Assembly: GCF_009711715.1 (NCBI RefSeq)
Contig: NZ_VENF01000012.1
Coordinates: 42,683 to 106,682 of the forward strand
Reading direction: 5' to 3'
Length of the DNA stretch: 64,000 nucleotides
Origin: Methylophaga sp.
GTDB taxonomy: Bacteria; Pseudomonadota; Gammaproteobacteria; Nitrosococcales; Methylophagaceae
Below the pieces are notes generated by a model, which was not told the DNA's origin, ran no database searches, and saw nothing but the letters and a program-made list of their open reading frames with translations. A program made the position numbers and the translations under genes. Every line of letters starts with the position of its first letter. Position 1 is the stretch's first letter. Shown here in pieces: positions 8,709-16,744 of this stretch.

Positions 8709-9809
8709 TCAATCATCGTCTTCATCCAGGATCTGCCAGCGGAACTCTTCCGACAACAACATCTGAGATCCCGCCACCACCAGTGACTCACCCGCGTCAA
8801 ACTGAGATTGGATGAAAATACCGCCGGCAACGGCCTCGCCTTCTGCCAGCGGTCGTCGGCGATAAATTTGATCTTCCTGCTGAATATAAGTCCAGGGTTT
8901 CCCGGAATACCAGACAATGGCACGTTCAGGAATGAAAAAGCCTTCAAGTCCTTCGGCGTTACGGGGAATCCAGGCATGCAGACGCATGCCGAGACGAAGC
9001 TTGCCGGTTGCCATCCGGAAGTAATAGGTTTCACCCTGTGCCGCGTAATTGGCGACAAAAGCCGGTGACACGTAATAGGCTTTTCTGGCCGTGTCACGCT
9101 GGCCCTGACGTGATACCCGGATCACATTCACATCAGCGGGCAGAGTCAGCGCGACCGGCAGGGTAATCTGAATTAAGGTGTCCTGACGGGTCACCAGGCG
9201 CTCGAATTCTTTCGAATCTTCGTCTGACACCCAGGAAGCAATCACGGCGCCCCAACCTTGCGTCAACTCCGTTCTGGCAGCTTCCAAAGCCAACTCGGCG
9301 GCCTGGCGTTTTGCCCGTGCCTGTTGCCAGTTAGACTCGGCATAGTTGATATTCTTACTGGCGATACTGCCCGTGGCTTCAGCCAGTTTACGCAGACGGT
9401 TCAATTCCTGTAACTGCGCCCGCTCTTCCATCTGCGCCAGTTCCAGTTCCACTGCCAGTTGCTTGAGCCGGGTTCGCCACTGAATCAAATCACGCACATC
9501 GACGACGCTGGCATAGGCGCGGGACTCGGGGTAATACAAATCCTGCTGCAGTGTCATCAGTTCAATGCCAGCTGCGTTCTTTACCTCATCATTGAGCTCA
9601 ACCAGCATCGGCTCGGCGCCTTCACGCTCATCATCATCATCTTCTTCCTCACCGATTTGTGATGCTCGCTCAGCCGCATCAGTATATTGCTCCACGCCTG
9701 CATCAATCAGTGTAGACCATGATTTATCAGTGACCAGCGGTACCCCAAAGGCAACAATCAGGATCAGTGCCAGCGTCAGCCATAAGGAAAGTTTGTTGCG
9801 TGATGCCAT
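8709..9809 (-). CDS. Periplasmic adaptor (membrane fusion) protein of the RND pump
   Basis: This 366-residue protein precedes the RND permease gene by about 95 bases on the same strand and is its likely partner linking it to an outer-membrane channel. It has an N-terminal membrane anchor (about residues 8-26, LSLWLTLALILIVAFGVPL) and a short acidic run, EEEDDDDEREGAEP (about 54-67). A helical hairpin region rich in Gln, Glu, Leu and Arg (about 105-190) and beta-rich lipoyl and barrel-like parts follow. The C-terminus ends in an acidic LDEDDD. Sequence conservation of adaptors is low, so the call rests mainly on architecture and neighbour. The two acidic stretches are unusual. Confidence 0.75.
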   Translation of the reverse strand: MASRNKLSLWLTLALILIVAFGVPLVTDKSWSTLIDAGVEQYTDAAERASQIGEEEDDDDEREGAEPMLVELNDEVKNAAGIELMTLQQDLYYPESRAYASVVDVRDLIQWRTRLKQLAVELELAQMEERAQLQELNRLRKLAEATGSIASKNINYAESNWQQARAKRQAAELALEAARTELTQGWGAVIASWVSDEDSKEFERLVTRQDTLIQITLPVALTLPADVNVIRVSRQGQRDTARKAYYVSPAFVANYAAQGETYYFRMATGKLRLGMRLHAWIPRNAEGLEGFFIPERAIVWYSGKPWTYIQQEDQIYRRRPLAEGEAVAGGIFIQSQFDAGESLVVAGSQMLLSEEFRWQILDEDDD

Positions 9810-10133
9810 CTTTTTCCCAACTTATTCAGGACAAAATCAGCAGCCATTAGAGCACGCTGCTATGCCATCGACAAGTTTGAGCAATGGGTCAGGCGTGGTA
9901 CGACACCGCCATATACTGAGCAAAAGCTCACCACAACAGGTTCACGAAACAGCTTCGCTTACTCATCCTCAGCCAGTTTGCCGGCAGCACTCTATATAAA
10001 GTCGCCTCCCAAGCGTCTCAGCAGTCAAAACGGTCTCAGCGCGAGTCCCCTTATTTGCTGATTCATGAAAGCGCATGACCACCAGACCAGCGAAGAAGCC
10101 TTAAAAAAGCAAACAATTTATCGGCCTTTACCC
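9810..10133. other. Intergenic region, no gene recognised
   Basis: About 320 bases separate the adaptor gene (leftward) from the tRNA-Phe promoter (rightward). The stretch should contain the promoter of the adaptor-RND operon. I see no convincing coding frame; an open frame running out of the adaptor gene here is its antisense shadow. No long repeats or strong hairpins stand out. Confidence 0.4.
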
Positions 10134-10162
10134 TTGACACAGGGCCCCGCACAAGGTTTAAT
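10134..10162 (+). promoter_or_regulatory. Sigma-70 promoter of tRNA-Phe
   Basis: A consensus -35 TTGACA (10134-10139) is separated by 17 bases from TTTAAT (10157-10162), overlapping TAATAC. A GC-rich discriminator follows (CGCAGCC), as expected for a stable-RNA promoter under stringent control. Predicted transcription starts a few bases before the mature tRNA 5' end. Confidence 0.8.
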
Positions 10163-10175
10163 ACGCAGCCTTATC

Positions 10176-10251
10176 GGCTCGATAGCTCAGTTGGTAGAGC
10201 AAGGGATTGAAAATCCCTGTGTCCCTGGTTCGATTCCAGGTCGAGCCACCA
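10176..10251 (+). tRNA. tRNA-Phe (GAA anticodon)
   Basis: The 76-base sequence folds as a tRNA. The acceptor stem is GGCTCGA paired with TCGAGCC followed by an encoded ACCA end. The D-arm includes AGCTCAGTTGGTAGAGC. The anticodon stem AGGGA/TCCCT encloses the loop TTGAAAA, so the anticodon is GAA. The T-loop GGTTCGATTCC is canonical. It has its own promoter and terminator and appears to be a monocistronic unit. Confidence 0.98.
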
Positions 10252-10260
10252 CGAACATGA

Positions 10261-10293
10261 AAGCCCTGTCAGTTTTGCTGACAGGGCTTTTTT
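10261..10293 (+). terminator. Rho-independent terminator after tRNA-Phe
   Basis: A perfect 12-bp stem (AAGCCCTGTCAG pairing with CTGACAGGGCTT, loop TTTTG) runs straight into a T-tract, nine bases after the tRNA. Confidence 0.93.
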
Positions 10294-10311
10294 GTTTTTA
10301 CGTGTTGTGAA

Positions 10312-10588
10312 ATAAACACAGACACAGAGAACTACAAACGAAATATACCTCTGACATTTCCGTGCACCGAAGTAATTCCATGGCTCCCAATCCACTTATC
10401 TCCGAGCGTGATCTAGAAAATGACTGAACGCCGTCTTTTTTGATAGTTCACCCTAGATACGACGTTGCTTCTCCTCACCCTTGTGACTGGATAACATTTC
10501 TACTGCTTCAAGCTTCTGCATAAGCGCACTACGTTATTAGAGATGAGTAGCAACTTTTCTCTGTGCCCTCTGTGTCTCTGTGGTCAGC
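10312..10588. repeat. Inverted-repeat pair of the CTCTGTGG family ahead of the porin gene
   Basis: The gap between tRNA-Phe and the porin gene (about 460 bases) has no coding frame. Its left part carries AAACACAGACACAGAGAAC (10314-10332). About 225 bases further on is an inverted relative (10557-10588) containing CTGTGTCTCTGTGGTCAGC. The arms are imperfect but share the motif seen at 2361-2501 and 19355-19503. The remaining 170 bases up to the porin start are AT-rich and should hold its promoter. I infer a degenerate MITE-like insertion. Confidence 0.5.
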
Positions 10589-10761
10589 ACCAATATGTGG
10601 TAAAAAAAACACAGATTTGTGAATTTTTTGTCTATAGCGAAATTTTTGTTGTAAAAGTGTTGCAATGAATTTTTTTCTGTGCAAAATAAGCTATCAACCG
10701 TGATTCAATCCGGTTGCGAGAGAAATTAAAGTAATCTGTTAACAATAGAAGGTGAAACAGA

Positions 10762-11946
10762 ATGAAATCATTGAAAAAAACAACTCTGGCCTCTCTGGTC
10801 GGTGCAGCTGCCCTGGCAACAGCCGGTGCTGCTAACGCCACCATCGTGGTCGGCGGCGAAAACGGCTACGAATTCAGCGTAGACGGCAACATCAACCAAT
10901 TCTTCGTTTACACAGACGACGACAACGGTGACGAAACTTCTGAAATGCGCAACGGCCTGTTGCCAACATTCTTCGGCTTTAACGTTTCAGCTCCTGAAAT
11001 CAATGGCCTGAAGATCGGTGCTCGTGTTTCTATCTCTCCATCTACCAACGGCGGCAGCTACTTCGGTGACACTGGTGAGTCTGGTGCCATGGAACAACGT
11101 GAAGCGTTTGCCACTATTGATGGTTCATTCGGTCAAATCCTGGCTGGTAAAGCACTGGGCCTGTATGGTTCACACAACATCCTGACTGAACAAACTCTGT
11201 ATGGTGTTGGTTACGGTACCACCGGCAACCTGCAAACCACTCTGGGTGGTATCGGTCTGGGTTATGACTATGCTGCATGGCGTTCACAAGTACGCTGGAC
11301 TTCACCAGACATGAACGGCTTCAAAGTAGCTTTTGCTGTTGTTGATCCACAAGGTCCAGCTGCTTCACGTGCAATCGGTCCAATCGCTGACACAGGCTCT
11401 TCAGTTGACTCAGAAGATCTGCGTTATGAAGCTGACCTGAGCTATGCTGGTGCATTCGACAATGGTAGCTACATGATGTGGTTGTCTGCTATGATGCAAG
11501 ATCAAGACGATCTGGCTGAAGACAAACAAGCTTGGACTGTTGGTGGTACCTTGAAACTATCTGGTTTTGAGTTCATGGCACAGTACACTGATACAGAAGA
11601 CGCTACTGCTGGTACTGCTGCATTCTATGACACAGACCCAAGCAGCTCAACTTTCCTGACTACAGTTGCAGCAACAGATTCTCAAAAACTGGAATGGAAC
11701 CAATACGTCGTTCAAGCGGGTTACCGTTTTGCCGGCACTACTCTGGTTTCAGCTAACTACTCAGAACTTCAGGATGACTCTGCTGGTGTAGGTTCTGATG
11801 ACACTGCTGAGCGTGTCACTCTGGGTGTTTACCACGATGTTAACGCTAACCTGAAACTGGTTGCTGAATACACCAAAGTTGAGCATGACAATGATGCTCT
11901 GCTTGATTCAGACATCTTCGCTCTGGGTGGTTTCGTAACCTGGTAG
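10762..11946 (+). CDS. Outer-membrane porin (Gram-negative porin family), copy 1
   Basis: This encodes a 394-residue trimeric-type general porin. A signal peptide occupies about residues 1-25 (MKSLKKTTLASLVGAAALAT, then AGAANA). The mature part has the beta-barrel pattern of alternating residues with Gly/Asp/Asn-rich turns and a C-terminal strand ending GGFVTW, whose final aromatic residue is the usual outer-membrane assembly signal. The segments YEFSVDGNINQFF and FGQILAGKALGLY are typical of porins in this family. A good ribosome site (AAGGTG) precedes the ATG. A second, truncated paralogue lies at 18091-19254 with the same C-terminus and terminator, so the two arose by tandem duplication. 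Codon use looks optimised, suggesting high expression. Confidence 0.93.
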   Translation: MKSLKKTTLASLVGAAALATAGAANATIVVGGENGYEFSVDGNINQFFVYTDDDNGDETSEMRNGLLPTFFGFNVSAPEINGLKIGARVSISPSTNGGSYFGDTGESGAMEQREAFATIDGSFGQILAGKALGLYGSHNILTEQTLYGVGYGTTGNLQTTLGGIGLGYDYAAWRSQVRWTSPDMNGFKVAFAVVDPQGPAASRAIGPIADTGSSVDSEDLRYEADLSYAGAFDNGSYMMWLSAMMQDQDDLAEDKQAWTVGGTLKLSGFEFMAQYTDTEDATAGTAAFYDTDPSSSTFLTTVAATDSQKLEWNQYVVQAGYRFAGTTLVSANYSELQDDSAGVGSDDTAERVTLGVYHDVNANLKLVAEYTKVEHDNDALLDSDIFALGGFVTW

Positions 11947-11991
11947 TCAGCAGTTTCAGTATCAAGTCTCCGGATTTGATATAAAAAACTG

Positions 11992-12026
11992 AAAAAAGCC
12001 TCAACCTTCGGGTTGGGGCTTTTTTT
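11992..12026 (+). terminator. Rho-independent terminator of porin copy 1
   Basis: GCCTCAACC (11998-12006), a TTCG tetraloop, then GGTTGGGGC and seven Ts, preceded by a run of As so it could work in both directions. The same structure, with a one-base-shorter loop, follows porin copy 2. Confidence 0.93.
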
Positions 12027-12070
12027 GCTTGAGATATTATGAAGTCGAGTTAGATCACAAAGGAATTCAA

Positions 12071-12139
12071 ATGCCAAAGTATTACCTATCCGGCAGCTAC
12101 ACTGTAAAACAAGAAATCTCCTTTGAAGGTAACAAGTAA
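12071..12139 (+). CDS. 22-residue peptide with a strong ribosome site, possibly a gene remnant
   Basis: An ATG preceded by AAAGGAATTCAA opens 22 codons (MPKYYLSGSYTVKQEISFEG then NK) ending in TAA. The ribosome site is better than that of many genes here. The peptide may be a truncated 5' end of an older gene cut by insertion of the element, or a genuine micropeptide. No function can be assigned. Confidence 0.3.
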   Translation: MPKYYLSGSYTVKQEISFEGNK

Positions 12140-12145
12140 ATTAAT

Positions 12146-12206
12146 TGTCGTTTTACACGACAGTTTTATTTACATCGCTTTGCAAGAAATGTCGTGTAAA
12201 ACGACA
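12146..12206. promoter_or_regulatory. Pair of 17-bp palindromes (TGTCGT-N5-ACGACA), putative operators
   Basis: TGTCGTTTTACACGACA (12146-12162) and TGTCGTGTAAAACGACA (12190-12206) have perfect 6-bp arms around a 5-base AT-rich centre and are exact reverse complements of each other. Their starts are 44 bases apart, close to four helical turns, so proteins bound to both would lie on one face of the DNA. Two further copies lie at 14921-14937 and 16745-16761. They look like operator sites for an element-encoded regulator or partition protein. Confidence 0.6.
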
Positions 12207-13271
12207 CTTTCATAAAACAGCTGCCGCTTGCATTATGCAATAGCGCGATAAAAATCAGCTAGCTAGATATATCTTGCTCTTTGGCTTTACTTACAGCGTA
12301 AGGCTTGCCTAATAGCTTTACAGGCCGGTATAGGCTTTCGATTTGCTTCTTTGCGAGTACTTGATTTTCCGCACTCACCTTAACTCTATGCGTCTGCAAT
12401 AACCTAAGATTGGTACAAATCCAACATTCATATAGCTGCATAACGACTGCCCCACCAAAAATAAAACAGTACGTTCTAACCCAACTTTTTCCTACCTACA
12501 AAGGCCTTCAAAATTCTTTGATTTTTTTATGCTTCCCTTTGGTTTTGCATAAATACAATTACGCCAAGCGTTGCAACCCTCAACGAATTGGCTAGCTGTA
12601 ACAGGACCACATTAAAAGCATTGAGTCTGCTAGCGAGGGTTAGCCGACAGAACTTGCTGTCCATGTTTTGCTTTAACAGCGGCAAAAACAACAAGCAAAG
12701 CTGCAACGGGCTTGTATAAAAACTTATGCAGTGGAACAAGACGAGAGGCTACGAAGGTAGTAACTTGTATGTGCTGTGTTGGTGGCAATTGGCTGACATG
12801 GCATTGCGCTGGGATTAACTCTTCGCACGTAAAGGCAACAGCCCAACCCTGTCTACTAACATTTGTTAGTTGTGCGCAACTGCTGGCAGAAAGAACTCAC
12901 AAAAAGCTACTGCTATTTAGAGGCGTGACAGCCTCTTTATGAGCTCTGAATCTACAAAAATCCCCCCCATAAAAAACTGACGAAATAAATCACTGAAGCA
13001 GTTTGAAGCGAAACGCAGTGAAGCTGATAAATGCTGAAAGTGAACGAGGAATCAGCTGTGCTGATTACGCGGGGATAAGTAAAAAAGTTGGCGCAAGATA
13101 AACCAAAGAGAATATACAAAAGCTTTGGTTTAAAAGCCATTTAAACTTAACCAGCTGAATAATATAAGGATTAATCTATCTATGAACATTTGGTATAAAA
13201 CGGTAGGAATCATAAAACAAAGAATAAACAATACACGTAATGAAATTACTTGGTTTAGAAGGAAAAATAAG
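12207..13271. other. Long AT-rich region of the element without a convincing gene
   Basis: Roughly 1 kb at the left of the element has no coding frame that I trust. The best candidate is a 60-codon minus-strand frame (12259-12441) that encodes a Lys-rich peptide, but it lacks recognisable features. Several hairpins are visible: AGAGGC/GCCTCT at about 12919-12936, AATCAGC/GCTGATT near 13050, and AAACCAAAG/CTTTGGTTT near 13097-13131 just ahead of the recombinase. The area could hold a structured RNA, a replication origin or decayed genes; the sequence alone does not decide. Confidence 0.35.
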
Positions 13272-13871
13272 ATGTCCCAAGCGCGTGTACTGAGTGAAAA
13301 AGAACTTAATCTACTACTGCTTTTTATCAACACCAGAAAATATTCAGCAAGAGATAGAGCAATGGTATTGATGACACACTTGGCAGGCATGCGGGTAAAG
13401 GAGGTAGCAGGCACACGTATTATTGATGTGTTAGCAAACGACGGCACAGTTAAAAACGAAATTGTGCTCAAACCATCCCAAACTAAGGGGAAATATGCTC
13501 GAACTATTGTGTTGAGTAGCAGACTGCAAAAAGAACTGCGTCAATATCTACTATCCCGGTTTACACCCAAAGAGCTAATCGCAGTGCCCTACTGCAAAGA
13601 CGAATACAACAAACCTTTATTTAAAACGCAGAAAAGTAATGGTTTTAGCGCAAATACACTTTGCTACCACTTCCACATGCTCTACAAGGCTGCTGGACTT
13701 GAAGGCGCAAGCAGCCACAGCGGAAGAAGGCACTTTCTAACCAAATTATCAGGCAAAGGCGTTGCTTTAAGAACCATGATGGAGCTTGCAGGACACAGAC
13801 AAGCACAAACTACAATGCGATACATAGATGTCACCGATGACATGAAACGTGCTGCTGTAGAACTGATTTAA
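13272..13871 (+). CDS. Short tyrosine recombinase lacking the N-terminal DNA-binding domain
   Basis: This 199-residue protein contains only the catalytic domain of a tyrosine recombinase. The catalytic set is visible: Arg in AGMRVKE, Lys in TKGKYARTI, HSGRRHF for the His-x-x-Arg box, His in LAGHRQAQTT, and nucleophile Tyr in MRYIDV. I chose the ATG giving MSQARVLSEKELN because short integrases of this kind begin this way and an AAGG sequence precedes it. An in-frame ATG at 13182 would add 30 Arg/Lys-rich residues. The stop overlaps the end of the convergent gene at 13868. It could resolve or integrate the element, or act with the larger integrase at 16846. Confidence 0.8.
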   Translation: MSQARVLSEKELNLLLLFINTRKYSARDRAMVLMTHLAGMRVKEVAGTRIIDVLANDGTVKNEIVLKPSQTKGKYARTIVLSSRLQKELRQYLLSRFTPKELIAVPYCKDEYNKPLFKTQKSNGFSANTLCYHFHMLYKAAGLEGASSHSGRRHFLTKLSGKGVALRTMMELAGHRQAQTTMRYIDVTDDMKRAAVELI

Positions 13872-14791
13872 CTGCTACTGCTGAGCGCCTGCTTTAACTT
13901 AAACAAGTGCTCAGGTACCCATTCCCCATTAACCACAGCTTGGTTTATGAGTTTTTGCTGCGCATCGGTCCAGCAATATTCTAGCTCAGGCATATTGAAA
14001 GAGGGAAAAACGCCTTGATCCACATTAGCTATAAGGGCATCAGCGCGATTAAGCATTCGCTTCACAGCCACCTTCATGCCATTTCTTTTTTTGCGTGACA
14101 ACTCCAATCCATCAGTAGGCTTAGGCATACATGATTCTACTAACCTTGTCCGCTTCCCAATTTCATAGAGAGACAACGCTGCAGGACTAACCCCCTCAAA
14201 GCCTTTAACATTGTCAGCAGCCAATAGTCCTATTTGATTCAAACACCAAACATCGCGTGCTTTCTCAAGTACACCAAGACGGACACGCTTGAGCTTGGCT
14301 AATTTTCTTTTTGCCGAGGTTGTTCTGCTTATATGTCTTTTTGACTGTTGACGAACAATTTCTATCACCTGCTTTTTTATTGTTTGCTCTGTGAGGTTAA
14401 GCGGGATCTCCACTGTCACCTTATCAGCTTGAACAATAGAGGGCTGCGTACCATCCCTACCCACCTGTTTAACCTTAGGCAACTCCAGTTGCTCAACGAA
14501 TAACTCACAACCGGTTTTCATCCACCAGTCTCTGAACGACAAACTGAACACGTCTCCAAAATCTTCCGCTGTTCGAGCGAGTATGCGTGATTTTGTGTAT
14601 TTAAAATTATTTCCCCTGCAAACCCACCAGTAGTTTTTACTTAACTTCAGATACTCAAACCACCAGTAGTAAGCAGAATTTAGTGCAGCATCGGCTTCCT
14701 GCTCTCTATCAATCCTGTGCAAGCCAGGCATTCCCTTATAGATACGTCTCCGATGCTTTTCCAGTTCACTCATCTTGTTTGGCGTTATCAC
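13868..14791 (-). CDS. Unknown basic protein of the integrated element
   Basis: I do not recognise this 307-residue protein. It is rich in Lys, Arg and Trp. An N-terminal part carries YYWWFEYLKLSKNYWWVC, and a central basic block (about residues 145-180, KRHISRTTSAKRKLAKLKRV) suggests nucleic-acid contact. No catalytic motif, signal peptide or membrane helix is evident. It is convergent with the short recombinase gene and divergent from the 14904 gene, so it has its own promoter in the roughly 110-base gap. AT-rich codon use matches the rest of the element. Confidence 0.6.
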   Translation of the reverse strand: MITPNKMSELEKHRRRIYKGMPGLHRIDREQEADAALNSAYYWWFEYLKLSKNYWWVCRGNNFKYTKSRILARTAEDFGDVFSLSFRDWWMKTGCELFVEQLELPKVKQVGRDGTQPSIVQADKVTVEIPLNLTEQTIKKQVIEIVRQQSKRHISRTTSAKRKLAKLKRVRLGVLEKARDVWCLNQIGLLAADNVKGFEGVSPAALSLYEIGKRTRLVESCMPKPTDGLELSRKKRNGMKVAVKRMLNRADALIANVDQGVFPSFNMPELEYCWTDAQQKLINQAVVNGEWVPEHLFKLKQALSSSS

Positions 14792-14903
14792 TTAAATATC
14801 AAAAAAAGCATGATTATGCTAACGGCTTAAAATAGAACCTGTCAAATGCAGAAAAACACTGCTTTCGACGATACTTGAAACTAACTAATAAAAGGTGGCT
14901 TTC

Positions 14904-15695
14904 ATGTCCGATAAAAAAACTGTCGTGAAAAACGACACTTCTGCCAACGCTGAAATTGAAGTCTTTGATAACACTGTAAACCAGCTGCATGCGCTGACAA
15001 GCGAGCGTAAAAACTGGGAAAACACCCTGCTTCGAAAAAGTAACCAAGCGCTCTATGCAATTCTGGCCAAATGCTATGAAACCTATGAAGTCATGTCCCA
15101 ACGTGACAAAGCAGGCATTCTGGCGCGTAAGGCACTTAAGCAAGTATGTGTGCAAAATAATTATCGTTTTATGGAGAGCACTCCGCTTGTCACAAAAGTC
15201 GTCAAGTGCGTGTTTGGTGTAGATCGCCGCCGCGTCAGTGCTTATAGCATCGTCATCCGCGAGGCAATCAAGCAAGAAATCAAGCCTGAAAATCTTGCAG
15301 AGTGGGTTGAGGAAATGGGCGGGGTTGAGCAGGTGCGCCTGAGCAAGTCCCCGAATGCGAAAACTGCAAAACAAAAAGCTGAACTTGGGCAGCAAGCGCT
15401 ACAAAAATCTGATGAGATCGCAAAAGTAAAAAGCAAAAAACTGAGCCAAGCCACTAACCCTGAAAATGTGGGCGAGCAAGTTGTTCTTCTTGCTGTACAG
15501 AATGCCGACGGTAGCTTTTCAATTAATGGTGTAGTTGAGAGTGCTGGAGCAACAACTGCCGCTCTAGCCGCATACCACCAACAAACTAAAAAAGCACAAG
15601 ATCAAAAAGCAGAAGAACAAAAGAGTGAAGAAAAACAAAAAGGGCTCGACGAAGCTATCAGTAATGCCGCCCAAGAAGCACAAATTGCAGCCTAA
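14904..15695 (+). CDS. Unknown protein of the element, possible DNA-binding or replication accessory protein
   Basis: This 263-residue protein has no family that I recognise. It begins with a polar segment, continues with a helical basic region (about 30-130), and ends in a long Gln/Lys/Glu/Ala-rich tail, likely coiled coil or disordered. The ATG at 14904 is preceded by AAAGGTGG; a GTG nine bases upstream is possible. The 17-bp palindrome found three more times in the element lies inside codons 6-12, just after the start codon. That is a natural place for autoregulation if this protein binds the palindrome. The AAA+ ATPase gene follows 63 bases downstream in the same direction. Confidence 0.6.
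   Translation: MSDKKTVVKNDTSANAEIEVFDNTVNQLHALTSERKNWENTLLRKSNQALYAILAKCYETYEVMSQRDKAGILARKALKQVCVQNNYRFMESTPLVTKVVKCVFGVDRRRVSAYSIVIREAIKQEIKPENLAEWVEEMGGVEQVRLSKSPNAKTAKQKAELGQQALQKSDEIAKVKSKKLSQATNPENVGEQVVLLAVQNADGSFSINGVVESAGATTAALAAYHQQTKKAQDQKAEEQKSEEKQKGLDEAISNAAQEAQIAA
14921..14937. promoter_or_regulatory. Third copy of the element's 17-bp palindrome, inside a gene start
   Basis: TGTCGTGAAAAACGACA has perfect 6-bp arms and an AT-rich 5-base centre, as at 12146, 12190 and 16745. Its position within the first codons of the 14904 gene suggests an intragenic operator. Confidence 0.6.
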
Positions 15696-15758
15696 CTATC
15701 CTAGTGGCGTAGCTAGACTGCGCCACTCTTTTTCGAGTTATTTTAAACAAGGACAATC

Positions 15759-16433
15759 ATGTACACACCCAAAAATATTGACGATATCGTTTTTAAATCT
15801 GAGGAAGAAAAAGCAAGAATTGATAATATTCTTAGCAAGCACAAACCGTTTCCAGCTGCCGGTAAAAATGGAATTTTATTGTTTGGCACATGGGGCACAG
15901 GGAAAACTACTTTAGCGCGGATGCTGCCCAACTTAATTGAACAAACTAAAGGCGGCGAGGAGGCTAATGCTGAATTTATTCAATGCATAACCGGTGAAAA
16001 TGGCAGTGCACTGATAACAAAAATAACTCATCAAGCCAGCTTGGTTCAAAACTTCAACGCTTCTGGTTACCATTATTTTGTGCTTGACGAAATAGACATT
16101 TTAACCAGCACAGCCATGAGCTCCTTAAAGGCTGCGATGAATATGCCCAACACCATTTTTATTATGACTACTAACTATCTAAATAAAATCGATAAAGGCG
16201 TGCAAAACAGAAGTATTATCGTTGATTTTAATGCTGCTCCCTCCAAAGCTTGGCTGCCTCTTGCCAATAAAATCCTGACAGACAACAATGTCAAAAATAT
16301 CAGTGATGAAAAGCTTCTAAAGATCATTGATGAGTGTGGCGGTTCTGCTCGATCTATTATTGACGCGATATCAAGCATCAAATCATCTATCATTTCATCA
16401 AGCAATGTCATAAGAATAGACACACGGCTTTAA
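15759..16433 (+). CDS. AAA+ ATPase, clamp-loader-like
   Basis: This 224-residue protein has a Walker A motif (GTWGTGKTTLARML, about residues 47-60), a Walker B motif (YFVLDEIDIL, about 107-116), and a sensor-1-like MTTNYLNKI with a following Arg-containing segment (GVQNRSIIVDF). The C-terminal helical part with GGSARSIIDAI resembles sensor 2 of clamp-loader small subunits. The order and spacing suggest an RFC/DnaX-like loader rather than a DnaC-like or partition ATPase. It follows the 14904 gene and is terminated by a strong hairpin. A role in replication or maintenance of the element is inferred. Confidence 0.7.
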   Translation: MYTPKNIDDIVFKSEEEKARIDNILSKHKPFPAAGKNGILLFGTWGTGKTTLARMLPNLIEQTKGGEEANAEFIQCITGENGSALITKITHQASLVQNFNASGYHYFVLDEIDILTSTAMSSLKAAMNMPNTIFIMTTNYLNKIDKGVQNRSIIVDFNAAPSKAWLPLANKILTDNNVKNISDEKLLKIIDECGGSARSIIDAISSIKSSIISSSNVIRIDTRL

Positions 16434-16453
16434 CTCCAAGCCATCAGCTAATC

Positions 16454-16485
16454 AAAAGCCAGCAATTAAATTGCTGGCTTTTTTA
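16454..16485 (+). terminator. Rho-independent terminator after the AAA+ ATPase gene
   Basis: AAAGCCAGCAAT and ATTGCTGGCTTT form a perfect stem with a three-base loop, followed by Ts. The run of As on the left makes it potentially bidirectional. Confidence 0.9.
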
Positions 16486-16682
16486 TGATAAATACTTTTA
16501 TGAAAATAGCAGAAATTGAAAACCACAAACCGAAAACCCCGGAGCAGCAACGCATCGAAGCGCTGAAAACACGCAAAAAGCAAGCAGCTGATGCACTGAA
16601 AAGGGAGCGAGCGGTGCAAAAAAGACGCAAAGCAGTGAAAAACATGGCTAAGGCACAAAACAGCCTTGCTTCAATACGCTAA
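16485..16682 (+). CDS. Small highly basic protein of the element
   Basis: This 65-codon frame encodes a Lys/Arg/Ala/Gln-rich helical peptide with blocks such as KTRKKQAADALKRERAVQKR. An alternative ATG lies at 16500. The first ATG sits in the T-tract of the preceding terminator and neither start has a clear ribosome site, so expression is uncertain. Composition suggests a nucleic-acid-binding or coiled-coil peptide. Function unknown. Confidence 0.4.
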   Translation: MINTFMKIAEIENHKPKTPEQQRIEALKTRKKQAADALKRERAVQKRRKAVKNMAKAQNSLASIR

Positions 16683-16744
16683 ATAACGGTTGGTTTTAAG
16701 CATTCTATTGCATCAGACTTATCAATACATCGCATTATGAATGC

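Noticed and set aside
9565..9999. Plus-strand frame spanning the start of the adaptor gene
   Set aside because: Low-complexity Ser-rich translation arising from the acidic codons on the opposite strand; no start context.
12125..12134. GAAGGTAACA here and GAAGGTTACA at 18074 as attachment-site direct repeats
   Set aside because: Only ten bases with one mismatch; a competing nine-base match (TTACATCGC near 12170 and 18079) exists, so neither can be claimed as the attachment core.
12712..12942. 76-codon frame in the element's left region
   Set aside because: Cys/Trp-rich, no ribosome site, no resemblance to a protein family.
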